A stretch of 64,000 bases of DNA, taken from contig JAKSZU010000004.1 in NCBI GenBank assembly GCA_026018925.1, positions 12,333,383-12,397,382 on the forward strand. Direction: 5' to 3'. This document shows, in pieces, positions 10,777 to 20,708 of this stretch (its first letter is position 1; the number at the start of each line of letters is the position of its first letter). The DNA is from Tupaia tana. Lineage: Eukaryota; Chordata; Mammalia; Scandentia; Tupaiidae. The notes below the pieces were generated by a model. It was not told where the DNA came from. It did not search any database and was given only the letters and a program-made list of their open reading frames with translations. The position numbers and the translations under genes were made by a program.

Positions 10777-11835
10777 AGTAGTAGTTTCTTGTGTGTGCAA
10801 CAGGTGGAGCGGGAGTTGGAGGAGGAAGGGAGGAAGAGAAAGCACCCTCCCAGACGGGCTGTCCTGCAGCAGTCCTTTTCCTCCAGTTCCCGTCCTGTCA
10901 GGGTCTTGAGTTTCAGTACTATTAATTGGCACTGGGATTTGGAGCTTAGTCACCCTGACGGGGTGCCAGTTTCTCTGCACCCAGCTTCTGTGCCACAGGC
11001 TCAAGTAGTCCTTTTCTGGTGTTGCCTGAGGGTTTTTCGTGCTTGCTGAAGGGAGAGCAAGAGCAAGACGAGCACTCCCCTGGGCCCAGCACGTTCTCTG
11101 AGCCTCAAGACTGGGGTTCGAGCCACTGTCGGCCACGTGCGACCTACGTTCCCACCACAGTGCTTAGCTGCGGTGCTCCAGGGTTGGCCTCCACCTGGGC
11201 CCAGATGACAGGCTTCCAGGTGTGCCTGACAGGCTCTGGTTGGCCTGGAAACCAAACCTGCGCCTTGCCTGTGGCTCCCAGCCTTCCAGGCCGTGTCACT
11301 GCCTGTGTGCCACTGTGAGGGCCTTATGTTTGGTCTGAGAGTTTCAAGCTCCCATGCGCAGCCTCAGTAGCACCTTTGTCAGCGTAGCACCTGTGTCTGA
11401 ATGCACTTGGCGTGCTCTTGTACTTGGTTTTATGGTGGCCTCTTTGCAGATGTGGAGGAGTTGCATGATCCCGTCAGGGCACCAAGATTTGAAAAGGACG
11501 TCTGCAAATTAAACAGCTTTCATGGGTCAGAGCCCTGACTAGCACGAGTGATTATCAGGGGCTCCCAGTCACACGTCCTCGTTTCAGTCAGTTCTAAAAG
11601 GTCCATTCTTTGAGTTGTCAACGTTTACTCCTGTACTGAGAGTGCGTTGAGCGTGTACAGAGATGAAGGCATTTGTCGTTGTGTCTCACCTGCTTATAGA
11701 TACCAGGCATTTGCCTCTTGTGTTGTCTGTCGCTGTCAAGCTAAGGTTGTGTTGGCAGTTTGAGTTCCCAGGGAGCACGAGCAGACCTGATCAGCCTGCA
11801 AGATGGTAGCGTCCATGGGAGTAATATTCTTTTTA
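10777..11835. other. Intron, possibly with very old SINE remnants
   Basis: TTGAGTTTCAGTACTATTAA after a GGAGGAGGAAGG tract, and GGGGTTCGAGCCACTGTCGG near 11110, faintly recall the long SINE. Neither can be delimited. Confidence 0.4.
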
Positions 11836-12083
11836 TTTTTTTCAAGACAGAGTTTTGCTATAGGGCATATGTGCTTGCCAGAAAGACAGAGACTGATAGG
11901 GAGAAATCACCACCCCCTAGGTGGCCACACTGCAGTCCCTTCTCCTCCGTTCTTCTCTCGGGATCTTGGGCACGCACGCACTTGTACCCGGTATGAGTTT
12001 AAGCCGACTGTCCCGGACTCAAACTGCAGTCAACTATGTGGAGTGGAGTCCAGTGATGCGACTGTTACGCCATCTTCAGCCCC
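11836..12083 (-). mobile_element. SINE-A
   Basis: TTTTGCTATAGGGCATATG, AGTTTAAGCCGACTG and ATCTTCAGCCCC. GGAGTAATAYTCTTT flanks both sides. Confidence 0.92.
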
Positions 12084-12514
12084 AGGAGTAATACTCTTTA
12101 ATAAAGAGGCCAAAGTTCTCTCTGGAGAGGCAGCTGTGTGAAGCCTGCACTGGCATATTACAGCACTTGCCAATAATGGCGTTCCTTTCCTGTCCTCCTG
12201 TCCAGCGCTGAGGCCCTAGGAAGATCTCACCGAAACCTCTCTTTGCGATTACTGGTTGTGTGTCAAACAGGGCCCATCGTACCACTCATCTTGCTTCTTT
12301 GTAGTTTCTGCAAAGCTGTAATCATGGTTCTTGCTGCGATTCTTCTTTCCTCTCTGGGTTTTTGCTGAAGGATGTGTGCTTACTAGTGAGAGAGGAGACA
12401 GACCATCGTCTTGTGAAGGCTGTTGGCTCCTGCTTTTCTCTGGGTTAAGTAAGAGTAGCAGCTGGCTTGCTGAGTGGTTTCTGTGGGTTAGGCATTGCAC
12501 TATGTTATTGTTAT

Positions 12515-12718
12515 TAGTTTAAGATTTTTGTCATGGGGCACATGTATCCCCTGGAGAGAGACAGAGACAGAGATAGAGACTGAGCCAGAGAGGAGAGGAA
12601 AGAGGACAATGAGAGATCAGCCCCAAGAGGGATGGTCATGCTGTAATCTCTTCTCTTCCATTCTCCTTTCCGGATTTTGGGTATACGCACATGCCGGCGT
12701 GATTTCTTTCCCTTTCTG
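12515..12718 (-). mobile_element. SINE-A, head-less, old
   Basis: TTGTCATGGGGCACATGTAT, TTCCATTCTCCTTTCCGG and CATGCCGGCGTGATTT. Truncated by the next element. Confidence 0.75.
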
Positions 12719-12943
12719 TGCCGGTCTCCATAGGGCACGTGTGCTTTTTTACAGAGACAGTGAGTGGGAAAGTAAGAAATCACCCCCGGAGGGGATGGCC
12801 AGGCCGCAGTCTCTTTTCCTCCTGGGATTTGGGGCACTCAGGCAGATGTGCCCGGTGTGATTTTCAAGCCAGCACGTCTGGGAGTTGAATCACGGTCAGC
12901 CGTGTAGGAGTTCAGCCTACCAGCTGGCCACCTGCTGCCCCCT
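12719..12943 (-). mobile_element. SINE-A, old
   Basis: CATAGGGCACGTGTGC, GTGATTTTCAAGCCAGCACG, ACCTGCTGCCCC. Same orientation as its neighbours. Confidence 0.8.
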
Positions 12944-12949
12944 CCCCTT

Positions 12950-13165
12950 TGTATTTGCCTGAGGGTGTGTGTTTGGCAGACACTCTCCCAGTGGGATGTG
13001 GTCATGCTGCAGTGCCTTTCCCTCCAGTTTTCCATCCTGGGAGGATGTCGAGCTCCCATGAATACACGCCCAGTTTGTTTTTGAAACTGCAGGACTGAGA
13101 TTTGAACTATAGTTGGCCGTGTGGGAATCAGCCATGCGGGATCTGGGTCCGTATGCACAGGGCTT
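12950..13165 (-). mobile_element. SINE-A, very old
   Basis: GAGGGTGTGTGTTTGGCAGA, CCAGTTTGTTTTTGAAACTG and GGCCGTGTGGGAATC keep the order; the head is unclear. Confidence 0.55.
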
Positions 13166-13212
13166 AACTTCTGCTCCAATGGGCCTCATGGTATTCTTAA
13201 AACAAGAAGCCT

Positions 13213-13430
13213 AGGGACCAGCAGGAGTTACATTGTTGACCACAGTTTGAGTCCTGGAACTGACTGCTTAAAACACACCCAGGGTGTGCATGTGCATCCA
13301 GAATCTTGAGACTGGAGGAGAAGGGGTTGTGGTCTGGCTATCCTCCCTGGGGATGATTTCTCACTTTCTCTCTGGCCAACACACATGCCATAGAGCAAAA
13401 TTCTGTTTTTGTTTTTTTAAAAAAAGGCCT
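13213..13430 (+). mobile_element. SINE-A with shortened head
   Basis: GGGACCAGCAGGAGTTACAT lacks about 20 bp of the A-box arm. Body and CATAGAGCAAAATTC end remain. Confidence 0.85.
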
Positions 13431-13669
13431 ACAGGCCCTTAGCTCTTTATTATTTCCATCAATATTTAAGAAATTACTAGTAAGAGTTTATGAGATGATT
13501 CTGTAAGTGTGACTTTGTGTATTGTCATTTTTTGTTAAGTTAAATAAAAAGGAAAAAAAAATGTTCGTTCCAGACAAAATTAAGAGGTTTCCCAAGTGAC
13601 AAACTTTGCTTATTTGCTTGATTTGTTTTGTTTTCTATAGCTTTATGAATAAGTTTAATTTTCTTTTTT

Positions 13670-13827
13670 TATAGAATTATTTTATTTAACTTTATTTATT
13701 TATTTATTTTTAAATGACTAGAGAGGGAAAGAGAGAGAGAAAGCAAGCTGCCAGGTTTGGGACTCGAACCGCAGTTGGTCGTGTGGGAATCCAGCACCCA
13801 TAACCACCACGCCACTTGCTGACCCCC
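13670..13827 (-). mobile_element. SINE-B
   Basis: TTTATTTATTTTTAAATGAC, AAGCAAGCTGCCAGG and ACGCCACTTGCTGACCCC. Confidence 0.92.
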
Positions 13828-13998
13828 AAGTTTCCTTTCCTTTCCTTAGTCTTTTCTTGTACAGTCCTATGGTTCAGGATGGGATAGTACATGTGTTTTC
13901 CTCCTAAAAATGTGGGTGTAGACATTATTGGTGGTCAGCTAGAATCCCCTTTGATGGGAGACTGTAAGGGTGAGCACGAGGGCCATTGTGCTGCCCGA

Positions 13999-14220
13999 GA
14001 TGGCGGACGCTCCCTCTCCCTGACTGCCAGTGTGCAGACTCTGAGATGGCATCTCACTACAGACTCAGAGACCATCACATCATGTTGTAGAGTTGACCCA
14101 CATTATCCAGAGATGGCAGACGCATCCTCTCCCTGACTGCCAGTGTGCAGACTCTGAAATGGCATCTCACTACAGACTCAGAGACCATCACATCATGTTG
14201 TAGACCCACATTATCCAGAG
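13999..14220. repeat. 113-bp tandem duplication
   Basis: GATGGCRGACGC starts both units (13999 and 14112). The copies share CTCTCCCTGACTGCCAGTG and CACTACAGACTCAGAGACC with few changes and a short deletion near the end of the second. High identity means a recent local duplication. Confidence 0.9.
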
Positions 14221-14271
14221 CCACAAGAGACTAATGTATAAAAACAAAAACGCTGCCTCCTAATTTTCTTT

Positions 14272-14508
14272 TTTTCCCCGACTACTGGAGGATATGTGCC
14301 TGGCCAGAGAGAGAGAGGGCAATTCCCAGTGGGTGTGGTTTTGCCACAATCATTGTCCTCCTTTTCTCCATCCCATCAGGACTTTGGGCATCCATGCACA
14401 TGGGCCCAGCATATTTTTCAAGCCACAGGGGCTGGGATTCAAGCCACGGTTGGACATTGGGATCTGGCTTCCAGTGCACAGGGCTGAACCCTTTGCACTA
14501 TGGGGCTG
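14272..14508 (-). mobile_element. SINE-A, old
   Basis: CGACTACTGGAGGATATGTG, ATTTTTCAAGCCACAGGGGC and ATGGGGCTGG. Many substitutions. Confidence 0.7.
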
Positions 14509-14926
14509 GATCAGTCTAATAATTTATGAGGAGAATTGATAGCTTCAGGAAGACAGGATAATTGTGTTCAGTGATTGGCATGCTCAGTTACAGGAGAAAG
14601 GCAATTCTTAGCAGATTGCTCGATGAGCAGTCAGAGCCAGGGCGCTCACTGGGTCTGCTGTCAGCAGGTCCTGTCTGGTGTGCCATGCCCACTGCTTCTC
14701 TAGTTAGACTGAGTACGTGGAGACGGTCTCCCTGGGCAGGCTAGCCAGGTAGCAGCTGCTCATCCAGCTCGTTGTGTCTCCTTTGTTTTGGTGGATCAAC
14801 TTCTGATTCCTTTAGATTCTCAGATCTTTTAGTCCTCTTACTGCCTAGTCTTTTTTTGAAAGTGAACTTCTCTTCTGTGATCTATTGCTTGTTGTGTCAA
14901 AGGGCAATCTTTATTTCCAAGTTCTT

Positions 14927-15105
14927 TTTTTTTAATATTTTATTTAACTTTATCCATTTATTTATTTTATCTTAATTTGATCAGAGAGGGGCAGAGAGAG
15001 AGAGAGACAGGAAGTGAGAAAGCAGGCCGCCAGGTCCAGGACTCAAACTGCAGTTGGCCATATGGGAGTCCAACGTCCTTACCCACCATGCTACCTGCCA
15101 ACTCC
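14927..15105 (-). mobile_element. SINE-B, perfect duplication
   Basis: TTAATTTGATCAGAGAGGGG to CTACCTGCCAACTCC. 15-bp TATTTCCAAGTTCTT at 14912-14926 and 15106-15120. Confidence 0.96.
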
Positions 15106-15229
15106 TATTTCCAAGTTCTTCATGGGAATATAGGAACTGTCTTAGTAGGTTAGTTGTATATATAAATTTTTGGTTATAGAATCTTGGTATGGATTGCCTG
15201 GAGGTTTGGCAACACTTATCTTTCTTTTT

Positions 15230-15264
15230 TCCCCTCACTTATTTTATTTAACTTTATTTATTTA

Positions 15265-15302
<38 letters not shown>

Positions 15303-15705
15303 GGAGAGGTTTTTGCTATAGGGCGCGTGCACTCGCCAGACAGACAGACAGAGACAGAGAGACAGAAAGCAGGAAATCAACCCCCAGGGGGGATGGCCAC
15401 ACCGCAATCCCTTCTCCTCCATTCTCCTCTCGGGATCTTGGGCACGCACGCACACGTGCCTGGCGTGAGTTTAAGCCACCGGGTCCGGGACTCGAACCGT
15501 GGTCGACTACGTGGGAGTCCAGCGACATAGCCATTACGCTAACTGCTGGTCCCTAACTTTATTTATTTTAATTTAACCTGAGAGGGACAGAGTGAAAGAG
15601 AGGGGGAAAGTGAGAAAGCAAGTTGACAGGTTTGGGACTCAAACGGCCATCGGCTGTGTGGGAGTCCAGTGCCCTTAACCACCACGCCACCTGCCGACTC
15701 TGGCA
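15230..15705 (-). mobile_element. SINE-B carrying a nested SINE-A
   Basis: Tail TTATTTTATTTAACTTTAT lies left of the insert; TTTAACCTGAGAGGGACAG to CCACCTGCCGACTC lies right of it. Confidence 0.9.
15264..15553 (-). mobile_element. SINE-A nested in a SINE-B tail, young
   Basis: (TTTTC)n and T-run, CTATAGGGCGCGTGCACTC to CTAACTGCTGGTCCC. 15-bp TAACTTTATTTATTT at 15249-15263 and 15554-15568. Confidence 0.96.
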
Positions 15706-16061
15706 GCTCCTGTCTTTAGGCCAGTGGGAAGTTTTAGCCAGTGCTTTGGATGTTACCTCCAAAAGGATCACAGCTGAATTTGAAGCATTGCGTAGGTAGT
15801 ACTTCATCACTTTGCTTACAGTTCAGTAGTTCCCAGTTCCTTCTAAAACAGTCAGATCTGAACAGTTAGGATCCTTGTTTTAGTTGACTCTGAATATAAA
15901 TGATTGGTATTAATTACCAGCAAGCTCACTATAGACATAGAAGTTCTATATGATAAAGTAGGAGAGAACACAAAACAAGGTGGAAATTAATGTTTTATTT
16001 CCAATTCAGAAATATTTTGCTTTGATTTAGATATTAGAAATGGAACAAGAAGTGTTTCTTT

Positions 16062-16240
16062 TCTTTTTATTTTTAATTAATTACTTAACTTTATTTATTT
16101 AAATTTGGCCAGAGAGGGATATCGAATGAGAGGGAGAAAGCGGGAAAGTGAGAAAGCAAGCTGCCTGGTCTGGGACTTGAACTGTGGTCAGCCACATGGG
16201 AGTCCAGTACCCTTAAATACCATGCCACCTGCCGATCCCC
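16062..16240 (-). mobile_element. SINE-B, perfect duplication
   Basis: AATTTGGCCAGAGAGGGAT to CACCTGCCGATCCCC. 15-bp AAGAAGTGTTTCTTT at 16047-16061 and 16241-16255. Confidence 0.96.
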
Positions 16241-16277
16241 AAGAAGTGTTTCTTTAATACAAATTCTTTTTTTATTA

Positions 16278-16508
16278 TTCTCATTTTTTTAAGTTTGTTA
16301 TAGGGCATGCTTGCTCACTGGAGAGAGAGAAAGTGAGAAATCACCCTTTGAGGGGGGATGGCCACTCCCTAGTCCCCTTTCCTCCATTCTCCTCCTGAGA
16401 TTTTTGGGCTTACATCACATGTGCTTGGCATGAGTTTCAATCCGCCAGGTCCAGTACTCAAACCACAGAGTCGGTCATGCAAGATTGAGCCAGCTAAACC
16501 TCAGGGTT
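16278..16508 (-). mobile_element. SINE-A, older
   Basis: GTTATAGGGCATGCTTGCTC, TTTCAATCCGCCAGG and CAAACCACAGAGTCGG. The head is degraded. Confidence 0.78.
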
Positions 16509-16523
16509 CAAAAACAAATTCTT

Positions 16524-16716
16524 TTTTTTTTTTTTTTTAAATAATATTCTTTTCTTAATTTTTTAATTTATTAATTCATTTATTTTAATTTGACCAGAGC
16601 GAGAGAGAGAGAGAGAGAGAAAGTGGGAAAGCAAGCCACCAGGTCCAGGACTTGAACCGTGGTCGGCCACATGGGAGTGTCCAGCACCTTAACCGCCACG
16701 CCATCTGCTGGTCCCC
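16524..16716 (-). mobile_element. SINE-B, perfect duplication
   Basis: TTTGACCAGAGCGAGAGAG to ATCTGCTGGTCCCC. AAAAACAAATTCTT at 16510-16523 and 16717-16730. Confidence 0.95.
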
Positions 16717-16747
16717 AAAAACAAATTCTTAAAAAGGTGTTTTGAGT

Positions 16748-16979
16748 GGGGCTGGCAGGTGGTGTATTGGTTAAGGTGCTGGACTCCCAAATGGCCAACT
16801 GTGGTTTGAGTCCCGAGCCCAGCAGTTTGAAATTGACGTGATGCATGTGTATGTGTGCCCAAAATCCTGAGAGGAGAGGAGATTGTAGTATGGCTGTTCC
16901 CCCTGGAGGATGATTTCTCACTTTCTGTCTAGCAAGTGTACGTGCGCTATAGCAAAAATTTCTCTCTCTCAAAAAAAAA
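16748..16979 (+). mobile_element. SINE-A, older subtype
   Basis: GTGGGGCTGGCAGGTGGTG, CAGCAGTTTGAAATTGACG and GCGCTATAGCAAAAATTTC. Head to tail with the next copy. Confidence 0.9.
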
Positions 16980-16989
16980 GCATTTTGAT

Positions 16990-17240
16990 GGGACCAGCAG
17001 ATGGTGTAATGGTTATGTCACTGGACTCCTATGTAGTCAACCACAGTTCGAGTCCCAGACCCAGAGGTTTAAATCTCACGCGGGATACATGTGTGCCCAA
17101 AAATCCAAGAGGAAAATGGAGGAAAAGGTATTGCAGTGTGGCCATTCCCCTGGGGGTGATTTCTTACTTTCTGTCTCTCTGTCTTTCCAGCAAGTGCAGG
17201 TGCCCTATAGCAAAGATCTCTTTAAAAATGTTTTAAACAT
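16990..17240 (+). mobile_element. SINE-A
   Basis: GGGACCAGCAGATGGTG to CCCTATAGCAAAGATCTC. Confidence 0.92.
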
Positions 17241-17314
17241 TTGAAAACATTTCCACATATTTAGAGCTGCATTAGTTACCTATTCTAAAATTTTGTGGTT
17301 AAAAACAACACGAT

Positions 17315-17573
17315 TGGGAGCCAGCAGGTGGCATGGTGGTTAAGACACTGGATCCCACATGGGCAACTATGGATCCCCTAAAATCCTAGACCTGACAGCC
17401 TGAACAAACACGCCAGGTGTGCGTGCACGTGCATGCCCCAGATCCCAAGAGGAGAATGGAGGAGAAGGGATGGTAGCATGGCCGTCCCTCTGGGGGTAAT
17501 TTCTCACTTTCTCTCTCTTTCTTTGGAGAGTGCACGTACCCTATGGCTGAAAGGGAAAAAAAAAAAAAAAAAA
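17315..17573 (+). mobile_element. SINE-A
   Basis: TGGGAGCCAGCAGGTGGC, a disturbed B-box region (GGATCCCCTAAAATCC), AGTGCACGTACCCTATGGC and an A19 tail. Confidence 0.92.
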
Positions 17574-18046
17574 GGAAACTGAAAACAAACCAAAACCCAG
17601 TATGGTTGTTTAAGCCTCATAGTTTACTATAGGTCAGGAGCCCAGCCATGACATGGCTAGATCCTCTATTTCAGGGGCCCTCGTGAGCTGCAGTCAAAGG
17701 GTCATTCAGGGCTACGGTCCTCTGGGAGGTGGCACTACTCGTGTTTGATGTCATGGTCCAGTTCTTCTCAGGTGGTTGGACCTCTGTGTGTCACTCCTTA
17801 CAGCATACGATGTCTTTATCAAAGTGGCCCAGCAGGAGGGCAAGAGGAAGCCACAGTCTTCTAAATACTCTCTAAAGTGACGTCCCATTCTGGGCTTTGT
17901 GTTATTTCTTAGACTCAGTCACTCTGTCTGGGGCAAGGTCAAGGGAAGTGGATTACACAAGGCCAGGGATACTTAAAGTGAAGACGTTTAGGAGTCTTTT
18001 CAAATGCTCCTTGGCAGTCCAAAAGTGTGGATGACTATGCTTTGGG

Positions 18047-18648
18047 CAGTGGTTCCCAACCTTTTTGGCACTAGGGACTGCTTTTGTGGAAGACAGTTTT
18101 TCCACGGATGGAAAAATTTTCCACAGAGGAGAGGTGGGGAGTGGCTTCAGGATGTTTGAAGCGCATTACTTTTTCTTAGAAAAATAATTATTTTATTTAG
18201 CTTTATTTATTTATTTTAATTTGATCAGAGAGGGACAGAGAGAGAGGGAGAGGGGTGAGAGGAAAGTAAGGAAGCAGGCCGCCAGGTCCAGGATTCAAAC
18301 TGTAGTTGGCCATGTGGGAGTCCAGCACCCTTAACTCCACGCCACTTGCTGGCCTGAGGTGCATTACTTTTACTGTGCACTTTATTTCTGTCATTACTAC
18401 ATTGTGATATATACTGGAATAATCACACAACTTGCCACAATGCTAGTATTACTGCCTCAGCTCCACCTCAGATCAGGAGTTTCTGTGTGTACCCTAGATC
18501 CCTCCGTGTGCAGTTCACAGTAGAGTGTGTGCTCCTGTGAGGGTCTGCTGCCACTGCTGATCTGACCACAGGTGGAGTTCAGGCTCACTTAGTGATGGGG
18601 AGAGGCTATAAATACACATGAAGCTTTGCTGGCTGTTGGGGACCCCTG
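18047..18648 (+). mobile_element. MER1-like hAT-Charlie MITE, interrupted by a SINE-B
   Basis: It starts CAGTGGTTCCCAACCTTTTT and ends TTGGGGACCCCTG, which are inverted termini of MER1/Charlie type. Internal words match MER1A/B as I remember it (GGAAGACAGTTTTTCCACGG, CTAGATCCCTC, CTGATCTGACCAC). The flanks CTTTGGG and CTTTGGA approximate the 8-bp hAT duplication. A SINE-B at 18174-18360, with duplicated GCATTACTTTT, splits it. It is non-autonomous, with no transposase frame. Confidence 0.82.
18174..18360 (-). mobile_element. SINE-B inside the MER1-like element
   Basis: The AT-rich tail, TTTGATCAGAGAGGGACAG, and a head ending at GCTGGCC are read in reverse. GCATTACTTTT at 18163-18173 is repeated at 18361-18371. 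Confidence 0.92.
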
Positions 18649-19004
18649 CTTTGGAGGAATGAGAGAAATGCTAAGTTCTATGTAAGATCTGGAGATTTTT
18701 AAGAACTTAGACTAAGTTTGCTTGTGTCTTTGCATATATATCTAGGTGTTCAATATTTTGCTTTCTGTTTGCAGAGCACCTTCCCTATTTGTAGAGCAAT
18801 CAGCATGCCACCGCCTTGCCCTCCTACCTCCTTTCTCTTTATCTCTTCCAACCTTGCTTTTACAGCCTAGAGCCTATGCTGTTTTTAATTGATAGCAGTC
18901 ACATGATCTTTTCACCACCCCTTCCCTTAAGTATATGGATTCTAGTACTTTCTGGGCTGCTCCTTGTAGCTGTTTAGGATTTTTATTTATATTGGTTACT
19001 TTCT

Positions 19005-19206
19005 TTAAAGAATGATTTTATTTAACTTTGTTTTAATTTGACCAGAGAGGGAGGGAGTGGGGGGGGGGAGAGAGAGAGGGAGAGAGGGAGGGAGGGAAGG
19101 GAAGAAAGGGAGAAAGGGAGAAAGCAAGCCGCCAGGTCCAGGACTCGAACTGCGGTTGGCCATGTGGGAATCCAGTGCCTTAACCACCACACCACCCGTC
19201 GGTCCC
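19005..19206 (-). mobile_element. SINE-B with purine expansion
   Basis: TTTTAATTTGACCAGAGAGG, G-rich/GA tract, ACCACCCGTCGGTCCC. TATATTGGTTA and TATATCGGTTA flank it. Confidence 0.92.
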
Positions 19207-19799
19207 TATATCGGTTATTAAGGTGGGAGAAGCGGCTGCTGCTTGGTGTCTGAACTTGGGACTTGAGTTTTACTGTGGCGGGGTGGAATGGCTGTTTTTA
19301 GCACCTTGCTTCGTGTTTGTTGTATTGTTTCTTTTTGAGAGAACTTAGCCCAGGAGCAGCGGTGACCCTGTGTCCACCAAACTTGCCATCAAGTTTCAGT
19401 GAAAGGTGACAGGGTCCCAGAGTCCTTTTGGAAGCCTTGAATTCGAAGGCTGCTGCGTTCAGTACTGTGACAACAGGAGCAGGTTGTTTGCGGATCTCCA
19501 TACGCAGATGCTCTGGTACTTTCAGAAGCTGGTGCCTGAAATTTGTATATAGATCATCTAAGTTTCTCAGGCAAGGGATGAACACTGTACAGGTGATAGG
19601 ACGAGGGTGGTGTTTGAGCCCCTTTGCTCTTTTTCTGTTCCGCTGTGGGGCATGAAGTTCCCCAGGAGGAGTGGCCCGCCTGTGCTCTGCTGCGCTGGCG
19701 CGCTCCTGCCCGCTCTCCCTGTCCTCACCGACGGGCAGGGTCGGGGTCTTAGCTGGGAAGGGGGCAGGCAGTGGGAAGGAACTCTGGCAATCTCAGAGG
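19207..19799. other. Intron, nothing recognised
   Basis: The frame at 19298-19585 (-) has no known domain. GC rises towards 19680-19780. Confidence 0.55.
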
Positions 19800-20025
19800 G
19801 GATTTTTTGGGGGATTGCCATAGTGTGCGTATATTTGCCAGAGGGAGAGAGGGTTGGCCGGGGGAAGGCCATGCCACGGTCCTTTCTCTTCTCTTCTCCT
19901 GGGATTTTGGGCACACACACATGCATCCCGCACGATTTTCAGGCCGCCAGGTCCAGGACTTGAAACAACCATGATTAGCCATGTGGGAGTCTAATGCCTT
20001 GGTGACCATGCCACTTTCTGGCCTC
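19800..20025 (-). mobile_element. SINE-A, older
   Basis: GATTGCCATAGTGTGCGTAT, GATTTTCAGGCCGCCAGG and CACTTTCTGGCCTC. Confidence 0.82.
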
Positions 20026-20135
20026 CAGAGAGAGCACTTTTGAGACTACAAGGAGAAAAAGAAGTTTAAGCACAAGCAATCTTGAATCACCTCTTGCTTA
20101 GTTTACATTGAATTTCAAGGTCTCTTTACCTGGGG

Positions 20136-20245
20136 TTGTTTGTCGAGAACCTGCTGTGTGGCAGGACTTGTGCGAGCTCTTGAACAGCAGTACCTCCAGT
20201 CACCACAGCATTCTGGGAAATATTTCCTTCACCAGTAAAAGGAAT
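20136..20245 (-). mobile_element. Possible MIR fragment
   Basis: GAACCTGCTGTGTGGCAGGA resembles the MIR segment usually read as 'gcacctgctgtgtgccaggc'. A SINE-B inserted just after it. Confidence 0.45.
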
Positions 20246-20251
20246 ACGGTG

Positions 20252-20450
20252 GGGGGGACCAGCAGGTGGCATGGTGGTTGAGGCGCTGGACAATCCCACA
20301 TGGCTGACCACGGTTCAAGTCCTGGACCTGGCGTCTTGCTTTTTTACTTTCCCTCTCTCTCTCTCTCTCTGTGTGTCTCTCTCTGGCCAAATTAAAAAAT
20401 GAATGAATGACTAAATAAAAACTAAATAATTCATTTTTGTTTTTTTTTTA
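20252..20450 (+). mobile_element. SINE-B
   Basis: GGGGACCAGCAGGTGGCATG, GGTTCAAGTCCTGG, TCTGGCCAAATTAAAAAATG. AAAGGAAT flanks both sides. Confidence 0.92.
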
Positions 20451-20461
20451 AAGGAATGGTG

Positions 20462-20708
20462 TGGGGCCTGCAGGTGGTGTGATTAAGGTGCTAGACTCCC
20501 ACATGGATGACCATGTGGTTGAGTCCTGGACCCAGCAGCTTGAAAAACATACCGGACACATGTGCATGCATGCCCAAAATCCCTAGAGGAGAATAGAGGA
20601 GAAGGGATTGAGGTGTGGTCATCCCCGGGGGGGAGTGATTTCTCATTTTCTCTGTCTCTCTGGTGAGCACACATGCCGTTTGGTAAAAGATGTAAAAGGA
20701 AAAAAAAG
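20462..20708 (+). mobile_element. SINE-A, older subtype
   Basis: TGGGGCCTGCAGGTGGTGTG, GCTTGAAAAACATACCGG and AGCACACATGCCGTTTGG. Confidence 0.9.
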
